Below, piece after piece: positions 48,237-57,820 of a stretch of 64,000 nt of DNA. Each line of letters starts with the position of its first letter. Positions within the stretch are counted from its first letter, which is position 1. The stretch comes from Crithidia fasciculata (lineage: Eukaryota; Euglenozoa; Kinetoplastea; Trypanosomatida; Trypanosomatidae). The DNA is taken from assembly GCA_000331325.2 (NCBI GenBank), contig CM003429.1, positions 589,001 through 653,000 on the forward strand. The letters run 5' to 3'. The notes below the pieces were generated by a model that was not told where the DNA came from, ran no database searches, and was given only the letters and a program-made list of their open reading frames with translations. The translations under genes were made by a program, and so were the position numbers.

Positions 48237-49033
48237 CATAACAATCTCGCATGAGGAGTCGCGAACAGCGACGCGACAGCCGGAGAGAGAGAGAGCGTCA
48301 CTCAGCCGCCTTCTCTCTTGTTTCTTTCTTTTCTCCTTTTATTATTATGCACATAGAGCTGTAGGCGGTGGTGGGGTGTGGAGATGCGCGCACACACGTG
48401 AGCCGCAGAGGTGCCAGGCGAAGACGTCGTCGTGTCCCTCTGTATTGCTCGCGTGTTGCGTTGCCTGGTATTTTCCATGCACACACACCGTCACCCAGAG
48501 GATGAGAGTGATAGAAAGTCGTTTTTTTCTTTTCTTCTGCATTTCAGTATCTTGCTTGAGAGCGCTCTGCACTATCGCCGCCTTTGATCACTTTTCAAAA
48601 CAACAAAACACCACGAGCAGGGAGAAAAAAAGAAGACGACGCTGCGGTAGTTAAATGTTGCTTTGCGCTTGTCACGAAAAAATAAAGGACCGCAGCACAT
48701 GGAGCGAGCGGCATTGCCTGATCGCCGCCAATTAAGTGCTCATCCTTGTCGATGCAGCTCACTTCCGCACTCAGACTTGATCGCGACCCTTCCTAATCCA
48801 CTTCCTCCTCTCGCTCTTTGCTTTTCCTTTGCTGATGGCGAAATTTTCCACAAACGCTCCAACATCCACTCACAAAGGCCACAAAGCTGAACTCGGCCAA
48901 GACAACAATGAAGCTACAGTCACTGTTAACGGCGATGCCGCCGTGGCGTGTTGGTTCTGCGGCGTGACGCGGCGGCGGCGGTCGCGGGTTCGATTCCCTC
49001 GACGGGCCAAATTCTTGCTTCCCGCGTGAAAGA
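48237..49033. other. non-coding region between FHA gene and tRNA-Sec
   Basis: No protein gene. The last part (48935-49005) is unusually GC-rich with a CGG-type run and holds a box B-like sequence (separate entry). It lacks the T/C tracts of ordinary splice regions near the tRNA. Confidence 0.6.
48987..48997 (+). promoter_or_regulatory. orphan RNA polymerase III box B-like motif
   Basis: GGTTCGATTCC matches the box B consensus GGTTCGANTCC exactly and forms a T-arm-like stem with its neighbours (GCGGG/CCCTC, one mismatch). A loose box A-like TGGCGTGTTGGT lies upstream at 48944-48955. However, the flanks do not give an acceptor stem or a normal anticodon arm, so I do not call a tRNA. It may be a tRNA relic or an internal promoter of a small pol III RNA. 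Confidence 0.4.
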
Positions 49034-49121
49034 GCCGCGATGAGCTCAGCTGGTGCTGGGTGCGGGCTTCAAACCCGTAGGTGAGTTGCACTCACAGCCG
49101 TTCGATTCGGCCTTCGTGGCG
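49034..49121 (+). tRNA. selenocysteine tRNA, anticodon TCA
   Basis: 88 nt fold as eukaryotic tRNA-Sec. The acceptor strand GCCGCGATG (49034-49042) pairs with CTTCGTGGC (49112-49120) as a long acceptor with one U-U mismatch and one wobble; G49121 is the discriminator. The anticodon stem TGCGGG/CCCGTA encloses the loop CTTCAAA with anticodon TCA. The long variable arm has a perfect stem GTGAG/CTCAC with loop TTGCA. The T arm has only four pairs (GCCG/CGGC) around TTCGATT, giving the 9/4 layout typical of tRNA-Sec. Box A (TGAGCTCAGCTGG) and box B (CGTTCGATTCG) are internal, and a T-run terminator follows at 49125-49129. The tRNA decodes in-frame UGA with SECIS-containing mRNAs; trypanosomatids have a few selenoproteins. 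Confidence 0.92.
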
Positions 49122-49566
49122 TACCTTTTTATTATTATTTGAAATTTCTTTTTTTGGTCTGCTGTCATGCTGGCACGCACTGATGCTGCGAGCACTTCTA
49201 ATATAAAAAAAAAAGAGGCGGCGCGAACACAAATAGAAACGGCGCGGTTTAGGCTTAAATTATCGGGCGTTCTTGTGATGATGTTGAGAGAATTCAAAAA
49301 GCGGTGCCACTCAAGGGGCTGCAACAACAAAAAAAACTAAAGCCCAGAGGCGGAGCTAAAGTGGATGCATCAGCATGTGTGCTGCAATCGCCTTCGAATT
49401 CACCCCCCTTTTTTTTCCAATCTTCTTGTCTATTACCCTCTCTCTTTTCTTTTGATGAATAAACGGTGGCTGCTTTCTCCTTCACCGCGATGGTCCTCAT
49501 AAGAAGCAGTCACGCCTCGCGCCTCTTCCTCTTCTATTATTTTAGAACCTCTTGCTGGAGTCAACA
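49122..49566. other. non-coding region between tRNA-Sec and the 72-residue gene
   Basis: Nothing recognised beyond the terminator, an A-run (49205-49213), a T-run (49408-49416) and one AATAGAAA octamer at 49232-49239. A CT-rich tract with AG 49544-49545 precedes the next ATG. Confidence 0.6.
49125..49129 (+). terminator. T-run terminator of tRNA-Sec
   Basis: Five T residues a few bases after the mature 3' end, the standard polymerase III stop signal. Confidence 0.7.
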
Positions 49567-49785
49567 ATGTCCGCCGCACCCCCCGCTGAGGTGAAGCACG
49601 TGGTTCTGTGTGACGACGGGGAGTACTTTGATGAGGATCCTACGGTGGGCCGCAACGTGCCACGCGACCCAGCAGGCGAGCTGGCGTGGTCGCCAATGCA
49701 GCCCGTCGAGGCCTCGCAGGACTTCTTGGATGTGATCAAGAAGAGTCTGCAGAATGCGCAGGGGCCGGCGTCGCCGACAGCGTAA
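49567..49785 (+). CDS. small acidic hypothetical protein (72 residues)
   Basis: From ATG 49567, 22 nt after AG 49545, which is an ideal acceptor-to-start distance. The protein is MSAAPPAEVKHVVLCDDGEY, then FDEDPTVGRNVPRDP and a helical end (ASQDFLDVIKKSLQNAQ). It is acidic, with one Cys, and no signal peptide or membrane segment. GC-rich third positions and clean composition, unlike the surrounding non-coding DNA, argue that it is real. Family and function are not recognised. The next gene starts about 400 bases downstream. Confidence 0.68.
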   Translation: MSAAPPAEVKHVVLCDDGEYFDEDPTVGRNVPRDPAGELAWSPMQPVEASQDFLDVIKKSLQNAQGPASPTA

Positions 49786-50191
49786 AGCCTGCCTAGTTGA
49801 GCGAGCTTATACTTATATTTATTGGGAGCAGTTGTTTTGGTTCATCGTGTACACTAAAGACAAGAAGTAAAACACAACGACGACGCAGAAAGCGCAACAA
49901 GTTAAAAACAAAAAGAGTATATTTCGAGGCGCTGCACCTTAAGATGTGCGTTTGCTCGCTGGGCAACGCAGCAGGAAGACGCAAAAAGTTCTGCACTGTG
50001 TACTAGAAAGAACTCAGCTTCTTTTCTTCCTCTCTCACCCAGAGTTGCACTGCTCTCTCTCTCTCTCTCTATCGTTCTCCCTGTCCTCTTGCCGCGCCAC
50101 AGCAACACTGTCGACGCTAATAGACACACCCACCCTAACACATACATACAGACACCAACTTATCAGAACGAGGAAGCACAGAGCAGCCGCA
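49786..50191. other. short intergenic region with CT repeat
   Basis: Contains a (CT)9 run at 50053-50070 and a pyrimidine tract that ends at AG 50101-50102, the likely acceptor for the next gene. No gene seen. Confidence 0.65.
50053..50070. repeat. (CT)9 microsatellite
   Basis: Nine CT units in the pyrimidine tract that precedes the splice acceptor of the PH-like gene. Its length may affect splicing strength. Confidence 0.8.
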
Positions 50192-51787
50192 ATGGCGCCT
50201 CGCACCGGTCCCCGCGTGAAGGTGATCTCGCCCAACTCCGGCACCGTCACCACGCTCTCCCGCTCCGTCAGCCTCGCCTCCTCCGCGTACAGCAGCGCAC
50301 CGGCCTCGCCGACCTCCTCGTTTCAGCGACGCAACGGTGGTGGCGGACAGCAGCAAGCGCACCAGCGCCATGAGGTCGAGGAGGAGAAGTCGGACCGTCG
50401 ACCCTTCGTTACTCCGCACGGAGCCCCGCCTCCACCACAGTCGGGGCGGGCGGTGCTGCATGCCATCGGCATCAACACGTACAGTGCTGCAGCGCAGAGA
50501 GGAAAGGGCGGCGAGGCAGCATCCAGACGCCCTGCCCCATCCTCTCCAGCTCCGCCGTCTCTCTCGCACCGCACAGAAACGCCGCAAGGACGCACTTTCC
50601 AAGGTGGCAGCTCCACAGGGAACGAGGCGCAGCGCAGTGGGCTGCCCAACTACTTCGATGAGGCCGCGCAGCGACGGGCTACTCGGGCCGCACCGACGCG
50701 TCCTGCCCCGACGTCTTTTTCCTCCGCGTCGCGCAGTGTCTCGCGTGGGCTGCCCACACACGAGCAGCGCGCACGCAGCCGTGCCGAGGACGACGAGGCC
50801 ATTCATCGCGCTCGTGCTGCCCTCGAGCACGCCGGTGATGCGGTGCTGCGTCGCCCTTTCAGCAGCCTCAACAGTAGCAGCGCCACACACTCTAAATCTG
50901 CGCTGAACACGACGACGACGACCACCAGTAGCGGCAACCGAAGCAACGTGTCTACGTCGACGTTGCTGGGCGGCAACACGTCTGCGCTCCCTCTGCGGGT
51001 CAGCTCCGTTTCTCCTGGCTCGAAGCACAAGGGGATGCGGCTGCCTCCCTCTATTCCCATCACCCGCGGCGACATCTCGGCGTCTGACGTCGACAGCGAG
51101 GGGGAAGACGGATTTGACAGGAGCTATCGCGGTGAGTCGCGTCAGAGGCAGCGCTCCTGGGCTGCAGAGGCCACCGAGAACGCCGCCGCGCTCGTGCGAC
51201 GCCGTACGGAGCGCACCAACGAGGCGACGAGTGCGTCTTCTGCTTCGTTCCGCCACGGCGACAGCGGCGACACAACGCAGTCGTTTTTGGCAGGCCGTCA
51301 CGTTTGTCCCGGCATGTTTGCTGGGGTGAGTGCCATCTCACTGAACCCGCGGCTGTTCGACGGGATGGAGTACCTTGGTGCGGCAGGGTCTTCGTCCTCG
51401 GCTGCCTCGCCGTCCTCTGCCAGAAGCAAGCACGCGGGCGGTGTTGGTGGCCGTGTGCAGCAGCGGTACTGCGTCCGCCCGCTCTGGAGCCTCGTCGGCA
51501 CCTTCAAGACGTCCCTCACAGGGCTCGTGTCGGTCGATCTGCAGCAGGACTGTCTGCGGTGGCTGCAGCGCAACCCAAAAGGTGGGCAGCAGTGCATCAA
51601 GGTGCCCCTCTCCCTCATCCTTGACGTCTTCACCACGAAGGTGGTGCTGGAGGACGAGAGCGTGGAGGAGCGGCAGTTCACGGTGGTGGTGCGCACGTCG
51701 ACGCGGCCTTCGCAGGTGGTCTTTGGCTTCGCTGCCGCGTCGGAGGCCAATCACATGTGCGCCGTGCTGAAGCGGCCATCCTCGTAG
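50192..51787 (+). CDS. hypothetical protein with C-terminal PH-like domain
   Basis: 531 residues from ATG 50192 (MAPRTGPRVKVISPN), the first ATG after AG 50102; the longer frame upstream begins without ATG. Residues 1-390 are Ser/Ala/Arg/Thr-rich and look disordered. From about 425 to the end there is a compact region: RYCVRPLWSLVGTFKTSL, LVSVDLQQDCLRWLQR, CIKVPLSLILDVFTTK, RQFTVVVRT, QVVFGFAAASEANHMCAVLK. This is the strand-strand-strand-helix pattern of a pleckstrin-homology-like domain (CLRW as an early strand, a final amphipathic helix). Lipid or protein binding cannot be predicted. It may be a membrane- or cytoskeleton-associated adaptor; the PH-like call is inference. Confidence 0.75.
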   Translation: MAPRTGPRVKVISPNSGTVTTLSRSVSLASSAYSSAPASPTSSFQRRNGGGGQQQAHQRHEVEEEKSDRRPFVTPHGAPPPPQSGRAVLHAIGINTYSAAAQRGKGGEAASRRPAPSSPAPPSLSHRTETPQGRTFQGGSSTGNEAQRSGLPNYFDEAAQRRATRAAPTRPAPTSFSSASRSVSRGLPTHEQRARSRAEDDEAIHRARAALEHAGDAVLRRPFSSLNSSSATHSKSALNTTTTTTSSGNRSNVSTSTLLGGNTSALPLRVSSVSPGSKHKGMRLPPSIPITRGDISASDVDSEGEDGFDRSYRGESRQRQRSWAAEATENAAALVRRRTERTNEATSASSASFRHGDSGDTTQSFLAGRHVCPGMFAGVSAISLNPRLFDGMEYLGAAGSSSSAASPSSARSKHAGGVGGRVQQRYCVRPLWSLVGTFKTSLTGLVSVDLQQDCLRWLQRNPKGGQQCIKVPLSLILDVFTTKVVLEDESVEERQFTVVVRTSTRPSQVVFGFAAASEANHMCAVLKRPSS

Positions 51788-52809
51788 ACAGCCTGTCCAA
51801 TAAAAATGCCGATTACTTTTAGAGAGAAAGGGAAGTGCAGAGGAGCCACTGGTGTTTTTAGAGCCCACTTCTCTTCCCTTCTGTCAAAATTCGTCGCCAC
51901 GCTTTTTTTTTCCTTTTAGACGCAGTTGAGCCCACGATGAGCAACGGGCTGTAGAAAGTAGCGGAGAATGTGCGTGATAGAGCGTCATCCCCGCCAAAGC
52001 CTTGTTTTCCGCCGCTCTTTATGATTCTTATTTTAGTTGTGAGTGTCCTCCGTTGCTGGGTTTCCGTTGTTGACTTTCCCACGCACAGACACGCAGACGT
52101 ATAGACTTTCTTCTTTCTTTTTAAATGCTAGATGCTACTTTCTCATATACGGCTGTAATACTTCTTCCTGGCGCGGCTTGCTCTGGCAAGACACCCATTG
52201 ATTAGATCCTAAGCTTTTCCTGTCTTTCTGAAAAACCAAATCTACTAAACACTAAAATGTACGCGATCTGTTGCAACCGTGCACAGCAGCGCATCGGTAG
52301 CGCGTCGCCCGCCTACGCTCTTTTTCTCTTTCTCTGATTCCTTACCAAAGCACGCGTTTAAGTAAGGTAGCGATGCTGCAGCTCTGGAGTCTACTATTTG
52401 CACCGCACCTGCCTGACGAAGCAGCATATAGCTTGGTGAAGTTTTCACTCACCGCGTCTTTTCCCCTTTCGGAGAATAAGCACGAGGGACTCCACTCTCC
52501 GTTTGCGCCGCGCGTTAACACAGCTTCCCTGCATTCTACGTTCTCGTTGCCTTCCCTGTTACTTTCTCGCTCTTCACGTTGCTCCCGACTACCACTACTC
52601 AAACAGGGCCACGCTTTAGAGAGCACCGCAAGGCGTTGACATCAGTGCCCCCATTTCTTCTGTGTGTGTTTATTGTGCCTACTTCCGCTCTCCATCTCTT
52701 TGCCGCAGCGCTTCATCGGTGCTGACACTCGGGGGCAGTCTTTTGGTTTTTTTTTCCCTCTTTTTCTTTCTTTCTCTTGTCAGACTAGGTGTCTCGGTGT
52801 GGACCCACG
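51788..52809. other. intergenic region
   Basis: No gene seen. T-rich stretches (51903-51920) and a strong T/C tract (52740-52780) that ends at AG 52782-52783. Confidence 0.65.
52782..52783 (+). promoter_or_regulatory. candidate spliced-leader acceptor AG for the 721-residue gene
   Basis: AG in TCTTGTCAG after about 40 nt of pyrimidines, 27 nt before ATG 52810. The GTG-initiated extension at 52789 is therefore not used. Confidence 0.5.
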
Positions 52810-54975
52810 ATGCCAGCGTCACGGGCAGGCGGAGGGCCTGGTCCTCTCCTGATGAACTCTGGAGCCACCGGCAAGGGTGCCGGCGGAGGCCCCAACCGTG
52901 GCGTTAACGACACCGCCAGCTTCGCCTCGCCAACCACCGGCGCCGCGGCCCTTCACATGGACGCCTCCCTCGCCTCGCCTGAGCTTATTCGGCAGCTCCT
53001 GAGCGTCGCCCGCGGCGACCTCTCCGCCGTCGTCACCGCCGCAGCAACCGACACCGCTTGGACTAATACACACGACGGCGGCGGCCACTCACTGGCGGGT
53101 CCCACTGGTCGCGCCACCACCGTCTCGCTCATCGAGGGGAACAGCGGCGGTAGCGAGAACACTGCAGGGACGGGCCGCACCTCGATGGCGAAGGCGGCTG
53201 CAGTGGCGGTGACGGTCGAGACAAGAGGGCCTGTGGGCGTTGTCCCTCAGCCCGTCGCGGTGCTGCGCAGCTCGCCGAGCGCTGCCTCTCCCCCACATAC
53301 ACGCTCCCCAGGCGATGTCGCGAGGGCCGCCCCCACCGTGGAGGCGTCAGCGACTGCTGCTGCTGCGTGTGTGACGACCGATGCGGAGGCCTGCGTCTTT
53401 TACCTCACAGCTCTCGTCGCCCACGCCATGCACCGCGAGGACTACTGGGTAGACCTGCGCCACCAGATCGAGGTGGACCACCACGTCGAGTTTCTGCAGT
53501 TCTGCGCCGAGGCGGGCTTCGGCACCCTCAAGACGATGCACCTCCTGCAGTGGTGGCGGCAGTATCGTGCCCTGGTGCGCAGCTCCACGTCCACGCACCC
53601 GCTCTCCCTCTCCGACGGCAACCCGCAGGCGCCGCCGCTCGGTGCGGGCGGTTCAGCGGCGGCGTACACCACACCGACCACTGTCACCGGAGGTGATGCT
53701 GCAGGCGGGACAACGGCGTCACCTGCCGCCGCCGCCGGCAGTGCAGCCAAAACTTCCTCGAAAAAAGGCCGCCGCGGTAGTGCGACAGGCGGAGGCGCTG
53801 CTGCGGATGTGGATGCGGCACCGCTGCCGAGCGCCTTCCCTCCCTTTGCCACGCCGGGGCCCGACTACACCTCCCACGAGGAGGCCGTCCGCGGCGAGCT
53901 GCAGCGTTTCGTGCAGTGGGAGCTCGAGCACGAGTACGAGTGGCGCCTCGTCCCCCGCGAGCCTTTCTCGGGTGGTGGCCTCGGTCCCCGTTCCCCTGTC
54001 GGCGTCGCCGGGGCGGTGATGCCGGCGGCGGGTGGCGCCACGGCGGGCACGGCAGCCCAGCCCTCCGCCGCAGCGCCGGCGGGGAAGTCGTCCAAGGCGG
54101 ACAAGGCGAAGATGCAGCTGCAGCAGCAGCAGGAGCTGGAGTGGGAGGAGCAGCGCCTCGCCCGCATCGCCGCGCTGCCGCCGGAGAACATCTTCCTCAC
54201 CGCCGCCGAGGCTGCTGCCTTTGTGCGCCACGCCGTCACGGAGGATCTCGCCACCCACGCCGCCCTGCACGTTCACGTGGCCACCGCCGAGGGCAGGCCC
54301 ACCCACACGCTGGCCCACGCCGCGGCGGCGCCGGTGTTCTTCTCCGTGCAGGTGGAGGTGCCGATGCCGGTGCCGCCGCTGCGCGAGGCCGTCCGCCCTT
54401 CCGCTCAAGTGGCAGCAGCGACGCCGCCGGTGACGCCGCGGCTCAGCAACGACGCCGCCGCCGCAGCGGGGCACGCCGGACAGCGCTCCCCCACCAAGGC
54501 ACCCACGCGACCCGCCAGCAGCGCGCCGTCGAAGCCGCGCTCACGTGGCAACTCGAAGGGCCCTGCGGGGGCCAACGCGAACACAGCTGCTGCAGCGCCA
54601 CCGCCGACGTCGGCAACGCCGGACACCGCAGATGAGCAGCCGGCTGCGGTGCCGCTGAAGAAGGAGGTGCTGCTGAACCCGATGGAGGCGCTGCGGGCGG
54701 AGCAGGCGAAGGAGGCCGCGGCGTACCGCGCCGCCTACGCTGCGGAGCTGGTGAGTGCCGAGGCGCTGGAGCGGCAGCGGCAGCACACCGCCGATGTGAC
54801 CCTCTTCTTCGAGAAGGCGTCGACGCAGACGGCGGTGCAGGCCGTCTACGCGAGCATGGAGGACGCCGTGGCGGCGCGGCAGCAGCGCATTCTGCAGCGT
54901 GTGGCGGCCCTGGAGCAGGCACTGGGGGTGGCGGGGGGAGAGGGGGCAGCGGGTGAGACAGGCGCTGGAGAGTGA
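52810..54975 (+). CDS. large hypothetical protein, Ala/Gly/Pro-rich with helical blocks
   Basis: 721 residues (MPASRAGGGPG). Most of it is low-complexity Ala/Gly/Pro/Thr. Ordered blocks stand out: residues 195-260 (ACVFYLTALVAHAMHREDYW, then VDHHVEFLQFCAEAGFGTL and MHLLQWWRQYRALV), residues 355-390 (EEAVRGELQRFVQWELEHEY), residues 455-540 (ENIFLTAAEAAAFVRHAV), and a C-terminal coiled coil of about 100 residues (NPMEALRAEQAKEAAAYRAA to the end). Tandem short helices with aromatic residues could be protein-binding modules. There is no signal peptide, membrane helix or enzyme motif. Helical blocks spaced by disordered linkers are common in axonemal and cytoskeletal proteins; I cannot name the family. 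Confidence 0.78.
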   Translation: MPASRAGGGPGPLLMNSGATGKGAGGGPNRGVNDTASFASPTTGAAALHMDASLASPELIRQLLSVARGDLSAVVTAAATDTAWTNTHDGGGHSLAGPTGRATTVSLIEGNSGGSENTAGTGRTSMAKAAAVAVTVETRGPVGVVPQPVAVLRSSPSAASPPHTRSPGDVARAAPTVEASATAAAACVTTDAEACVFYLTALVAHAMHREDYWVDLRHQIEVDHHVEFLQFCAEAGFGTLKTMHLLQWWRQYRALVRSSTSTHPLSLSDGNPQAPPLGAGGSAAAYTTPTTVTGGDAAGGTTASPAAAAGSAAKTSSKKGRRGSATGGGAAADVDAAPLPSAFPPFATPGPDYTSHEEAVRGELQRFVQWELEHEYEWRLVPREPFSGGGLGPRSPVGVAGAVMPAAGGATAGTAAQPSAAAPAGKSSKADKAKMQLQQQQELEWEEQRLARIAALPPENIFLTAAEAAAFVRHAVTEDLATHAALHVHVATAEGRPTHTLAHAAAAPVFFSVQVEVPMPVPPLREAVRPSAQVAAATPPVTPRLSNDAAAAAGHAGQRSPTKAPTRPASSAPSKPRSRGNSKGPAGANANTAAAAPPPTSATPDTADEQPAAVPLKKEVLLNPMEALRAEQAKEAAAYRAAYAAELVSAEALERQRQHTADVTLFFEKASTQTAVQAVYASMEDAVAARQQRILQRVAALEQALGVAGGEGAAGETGAGE

Positions 54976-55819
54976 GGTGGCCGGGAAAAGGTGTTCTTGT
55001 GTAGTCCCGCTGCCCTCGCCGGAACAGCGGTTGGCCGGCAAGTTGAATCAAAGGTCTTCTCTTGTTGTGGTGGCGCGCAGGCTTTCCCATCCCTGCTCCC
55101 CATTTTTATTTTCCGCTGACAGATGTAGGAGTTTTGCCTTTGGAGGGCAACCCACCCCAGTCTGTTGCGCTCGATGTATAGCATAACACAAAACGGAACA
55201 GCTGTTGTTACCGACACCACCGGCGTCCGCCGTCGGACGTCGACGCAATGTAAATGAAAAAGCAATCACCATACAAGCAAAGAAAGAAAGAAAGAAAGAA
55301 AGGAGTTATTTTATCACACATTTTCGTTTGTGACTCGCGGGAGTAGAAGACGACAGCATTTGTGTCCTACGAGATTCACCTCGGAAAGGAAAAAAAAAGA
55401 GTGGTGCACACTTGCCCCTGCGCACTGCTCCAGAGGTATGTGTGGCTGTCTGCGTCACTTGGAGAAGCTGTGGCAGTTGTTTCCGCCTTCAGTGGTGGTG
55501 TCGATAGGGCCAAAAGGTGTCCACGATGCCTGCCGCGTTGAGCCGTGTTTTATTATTATTATTGAATCTCTCTCTTATACGTAAAGGCTTCGGTGTTCCG
55601 CAACGACACCGAACTGGTGGCCACTAATTCCTGTGCACCGCACGCTGCCTTCCGCTTATTCTCTTTTCCTTCTTCTCCTGCATCTCCTCTTTCTCTCTGG
55701 TCGGCTCGCCACTTTTAATTCTGCGAAGGCGCCACGTACCCCCTTCTCCCCCACAGGCAGGCAAATACGCACACATACACCAAAAAAAAGACGAGAAGCC
55801 TGGCAGGCTTGACACGTCA
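54976..55819. other. intergenic region with AAAG repeat
   Basis: Contains (AAAG)6 at 55279-55302, (ATT)4 at 55552-55563 and CT-rich tracts leading to AG 55755-55756, 63 nt before the kinesin ATG. No gene seen. Confidence 0.65.
55279..55302. repeat. (AAAG)6 microsatellite
   Basis: Six AAAG units in the intergenic region upstream of the kinesin gene. Confidence 0.8.
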
Positions 55820-57820
55820 ATGCGATCTGCGGCACGGACGCAGGCTGGGCAGGACAACAAGACGGAGGCGAAGTCCGCAGACAATGACCCCATCGCTGCT
55901 TCCACTGCATCTGCCGCGACGATCAGGGCCGCTGTGCGAGTGCGTCCTCTGGTGGACACGGAGACGCGAAGCACTGAAGGAGCTTCGAGTAGTGCCGAGG
56001 TAATACGCGTCATGACAGCCGCAGGGCGTCTCACCCGCCCTCTCGAGTCCGCCTACACGCTGGAGGTGCTGCAGCCCGATCCGTCATCACGCGCTGTGTT
56101 CGGAGCCCCACCACGAGGTGGCCGCGCTGGTGCTGCTGCCGCCGCTAAAGCGAAGTCCTACGCCTTCGACGTCTGCGCTGGTCCCTCCACCACCCAAAAG
56201 GAGCTCTTCGATCAGCTGGAGATACCCGCCTTGTGCGAGGCGGCCTTGGCAGGACAGGTGGTCACCGTCTTCTGCTTCGGCCAGACAGGGAGTGGGAAGA
56301 CATACACGCTGAGTGGTCGCACGCTCGACGAGGGCGAGGTGGAGGGGCCGGACGGGCCTCTCGTGTCGGAGGACGGGCTGCAATACCAAGCCGCCGCGTA
56401 CGTGGCGCGACGCCTGCGCGAGATGCGCCACGCCGGGCGGCGGAGGTCGCGCCACCACCACCACCACGGCTCGAAGAACGACACGCGGCACTCTAGAGAT
56501 GAAGTGGGGGATGGTGAGCTCGCTGAGGCGCCAGGCGCTGTGGTGGCCAAGTGCTCTATCGTAGAGCTCTACCAAGAGGCGTTGTACGATCTCCTGCAGC
56601 CCGACAGTGCTGAGGCGGTGCGTTGCCGTTGGTCGGCCACCGCGCAGTCCTTCTACGTAGAGGGCTCGCTGCTCGTGGAGTGCCGCAACGCTGACGACTT
56701 CACTCTGGTGCTGCGGGAGGGGCAGCGGAACCGGCAGCGGGGCAGCCACGCGTTGAACCGCGACAGCAGCCGCTCCCACGTTGTCTTCACCATCTTCCTG
56801 GAGGTGCGCGATGGCGACAGGAAGTCGGACGACGTGCCGCCACCGCCGCTGCGGCAGGAGGAAGGGAAGAACGGGCCTCAGGCTGGCGGCACTCGATACG
56901 GGCGCCTCGTCTTTGTCGATCTCGCCGGGTCGGAGCGGCTGAAGAAGTCGCAGTCCAGCAGTGGCGCCGAGACGGGGTCGATCAACAAGTCCCTCTTCAC
57001 CCTCGGCCGCGTCTTGGAGCTCCTCTCGGCTCCTGAGACGACTCCAGCGTCCTCCTCACAGCTGCCAGAGGCGTCTAACGGGGCGGCCAGGCCAACCCCG
57101 TTTATTCCCTATCGCTCCAGCGTTCTCACGCAGCTGCTGATGCAGAGTCTCGACGGCCACGGCCGCACACTGATGGTGGCCTGCGTGAGCCCCAGCGCGC
57201 TGCACCTTGACGAGTCGCTCCGCACGCTGCACTACGCACAGCGGGCACGGCACATTCGCACAACGCCGGTCGTCCACGTCGACGCCGCCACGCAGGCGCG
57301 AATGGCGCTCGAGGCGACGGTGAAGGCGCTGCGGGCGGAAAATGCGTTGCTGCGGCGTGCCTTGCAGCTGCCGCGGGCTGGTGCGTTAACAGAGGAGGCT
57401 GTGCAGCGGCAGATGGAGCAGCTGCGGCTAGGCGGTGCAGTGCTAGCACCACCGGCATCCCAAGAGCTTCTGACGGCCGGAGAAGCAGCAAAGTCACCAG
57501 TAGCAGCAGCAGCAAGGGACCGGGCCAAATCTTCGCCCGTGCCGATGAAGCCCACCGCTGCGACGAAAGCAAAGGCAGAGGCGTCCGGTGCGACGCGTCC
57601 CGCTGCGCGAGCCAACAAGCGTGTCACCGCTCCATTAAGTGGGCCGTCAGCACCCGCAACTCCGTCACCGCCTCCGTCTTCCCACTCCTCGGTGCGAGAG
57701 ACTGAGAAGGCGCCGCCTGCCGTGTTGGATGGTGACGCTGGAAATGGTGGTGGTGGTGATGCGGTGAACATTCTTGCGATGCTGGACGCCTTGCCTGACA
57801 CCCGCCCTGCACCGAGATGA
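55820..57820 (+). CDS. kinesin with N-terminal motor domain
   Basis: 666 residues. The motor spans about 36-485: VRVRPL near residue 40, P-loop Gly154-Thr161 (GQTGSGKT), switch I Asp315-Ser316-Ser317-Arg318-Ser319-His320 (NRDSSRSH), switch II Asp367-Glu372 (VDLAGSERL), SINKSLFTLGRV, and the final YRSSVLTQLLMQSLDG...LHYAQRARHIR. All nucleotide-contacting motifs are intact, so it should be an active ATPase. An unusual basic loop with five His (residues 212-216, RRRSRHHHHHGSKN) and an acidic extension is inserted before the strand KCSIVELYQEALYDLL. After the motor there is only a short coiled coil (about 490-520) and a low-complexity tail. That is shorter than typical processive kinesins, so it may be weakly dimeric. 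I cannot assign a subfamily. Confidence 0.93.
   Translation: MRSAARTQAGQDNKTEAKSADNDPIAASTASAATIRAAVRVRPLVDTETRSTEGASSSAEVIRVMTAAGRLTRPLESAYTLEVLQPDPSSRAVFGAPPRGGRAGAAAAAKAKSYAFDVCAGPSTTQKELFDQLEIPALCEAALAGQVVTVFCFGQTGSGKTYTLSGRTLDEGEVEGPDGPLVSEDGLQYQAAAYVARRLREMRHAGRRRSRHHHHHGSKNDTRHSRDEVGDGELAEAPGAVVAKCSIVELYQEALYDLLQPDSAEAVRCRWSATAQSFYVEGSLLVECRNADDFTLVLREGQRNRQRGSHALNRDSSRSHVVFTIFLEVRDGDRKSDDVPPPPLRQEEGKNGPQAGGTRYGRLVFVDLAGSERLKKSQSSSGAETGSINKSLFTLGRVLELLSAPETTPASSSQLPEASNGAARPTPFIPYRSSVLTQLLMQSLDGHGRTLMVACVSPSALHLDESLRTLHYAQRARHIRTTPVVHVDAATQARMALEATVKALRAENALLRRALQLPRAGALTEEAVQRQMEQLRLGGAVLAPPASQELLTAGEAAKSPVAAAARDRAKSSPVPMKPTAATKAKAEASGATRPAARANKRVTAPLSGPSAPATPSPPPSSHSSVRETEKAPPAVLDGDAGNGGGGDAVNILAMLDALPDTRPAPR

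Noticed and set aside
48936-49008. A tRNA gene at the orphan box B
   Set aside because: No acceptor stem (GCCGCCG cannot pair with GACGGGC), no normal D or anticodon arm. Kept only as a box B motif.
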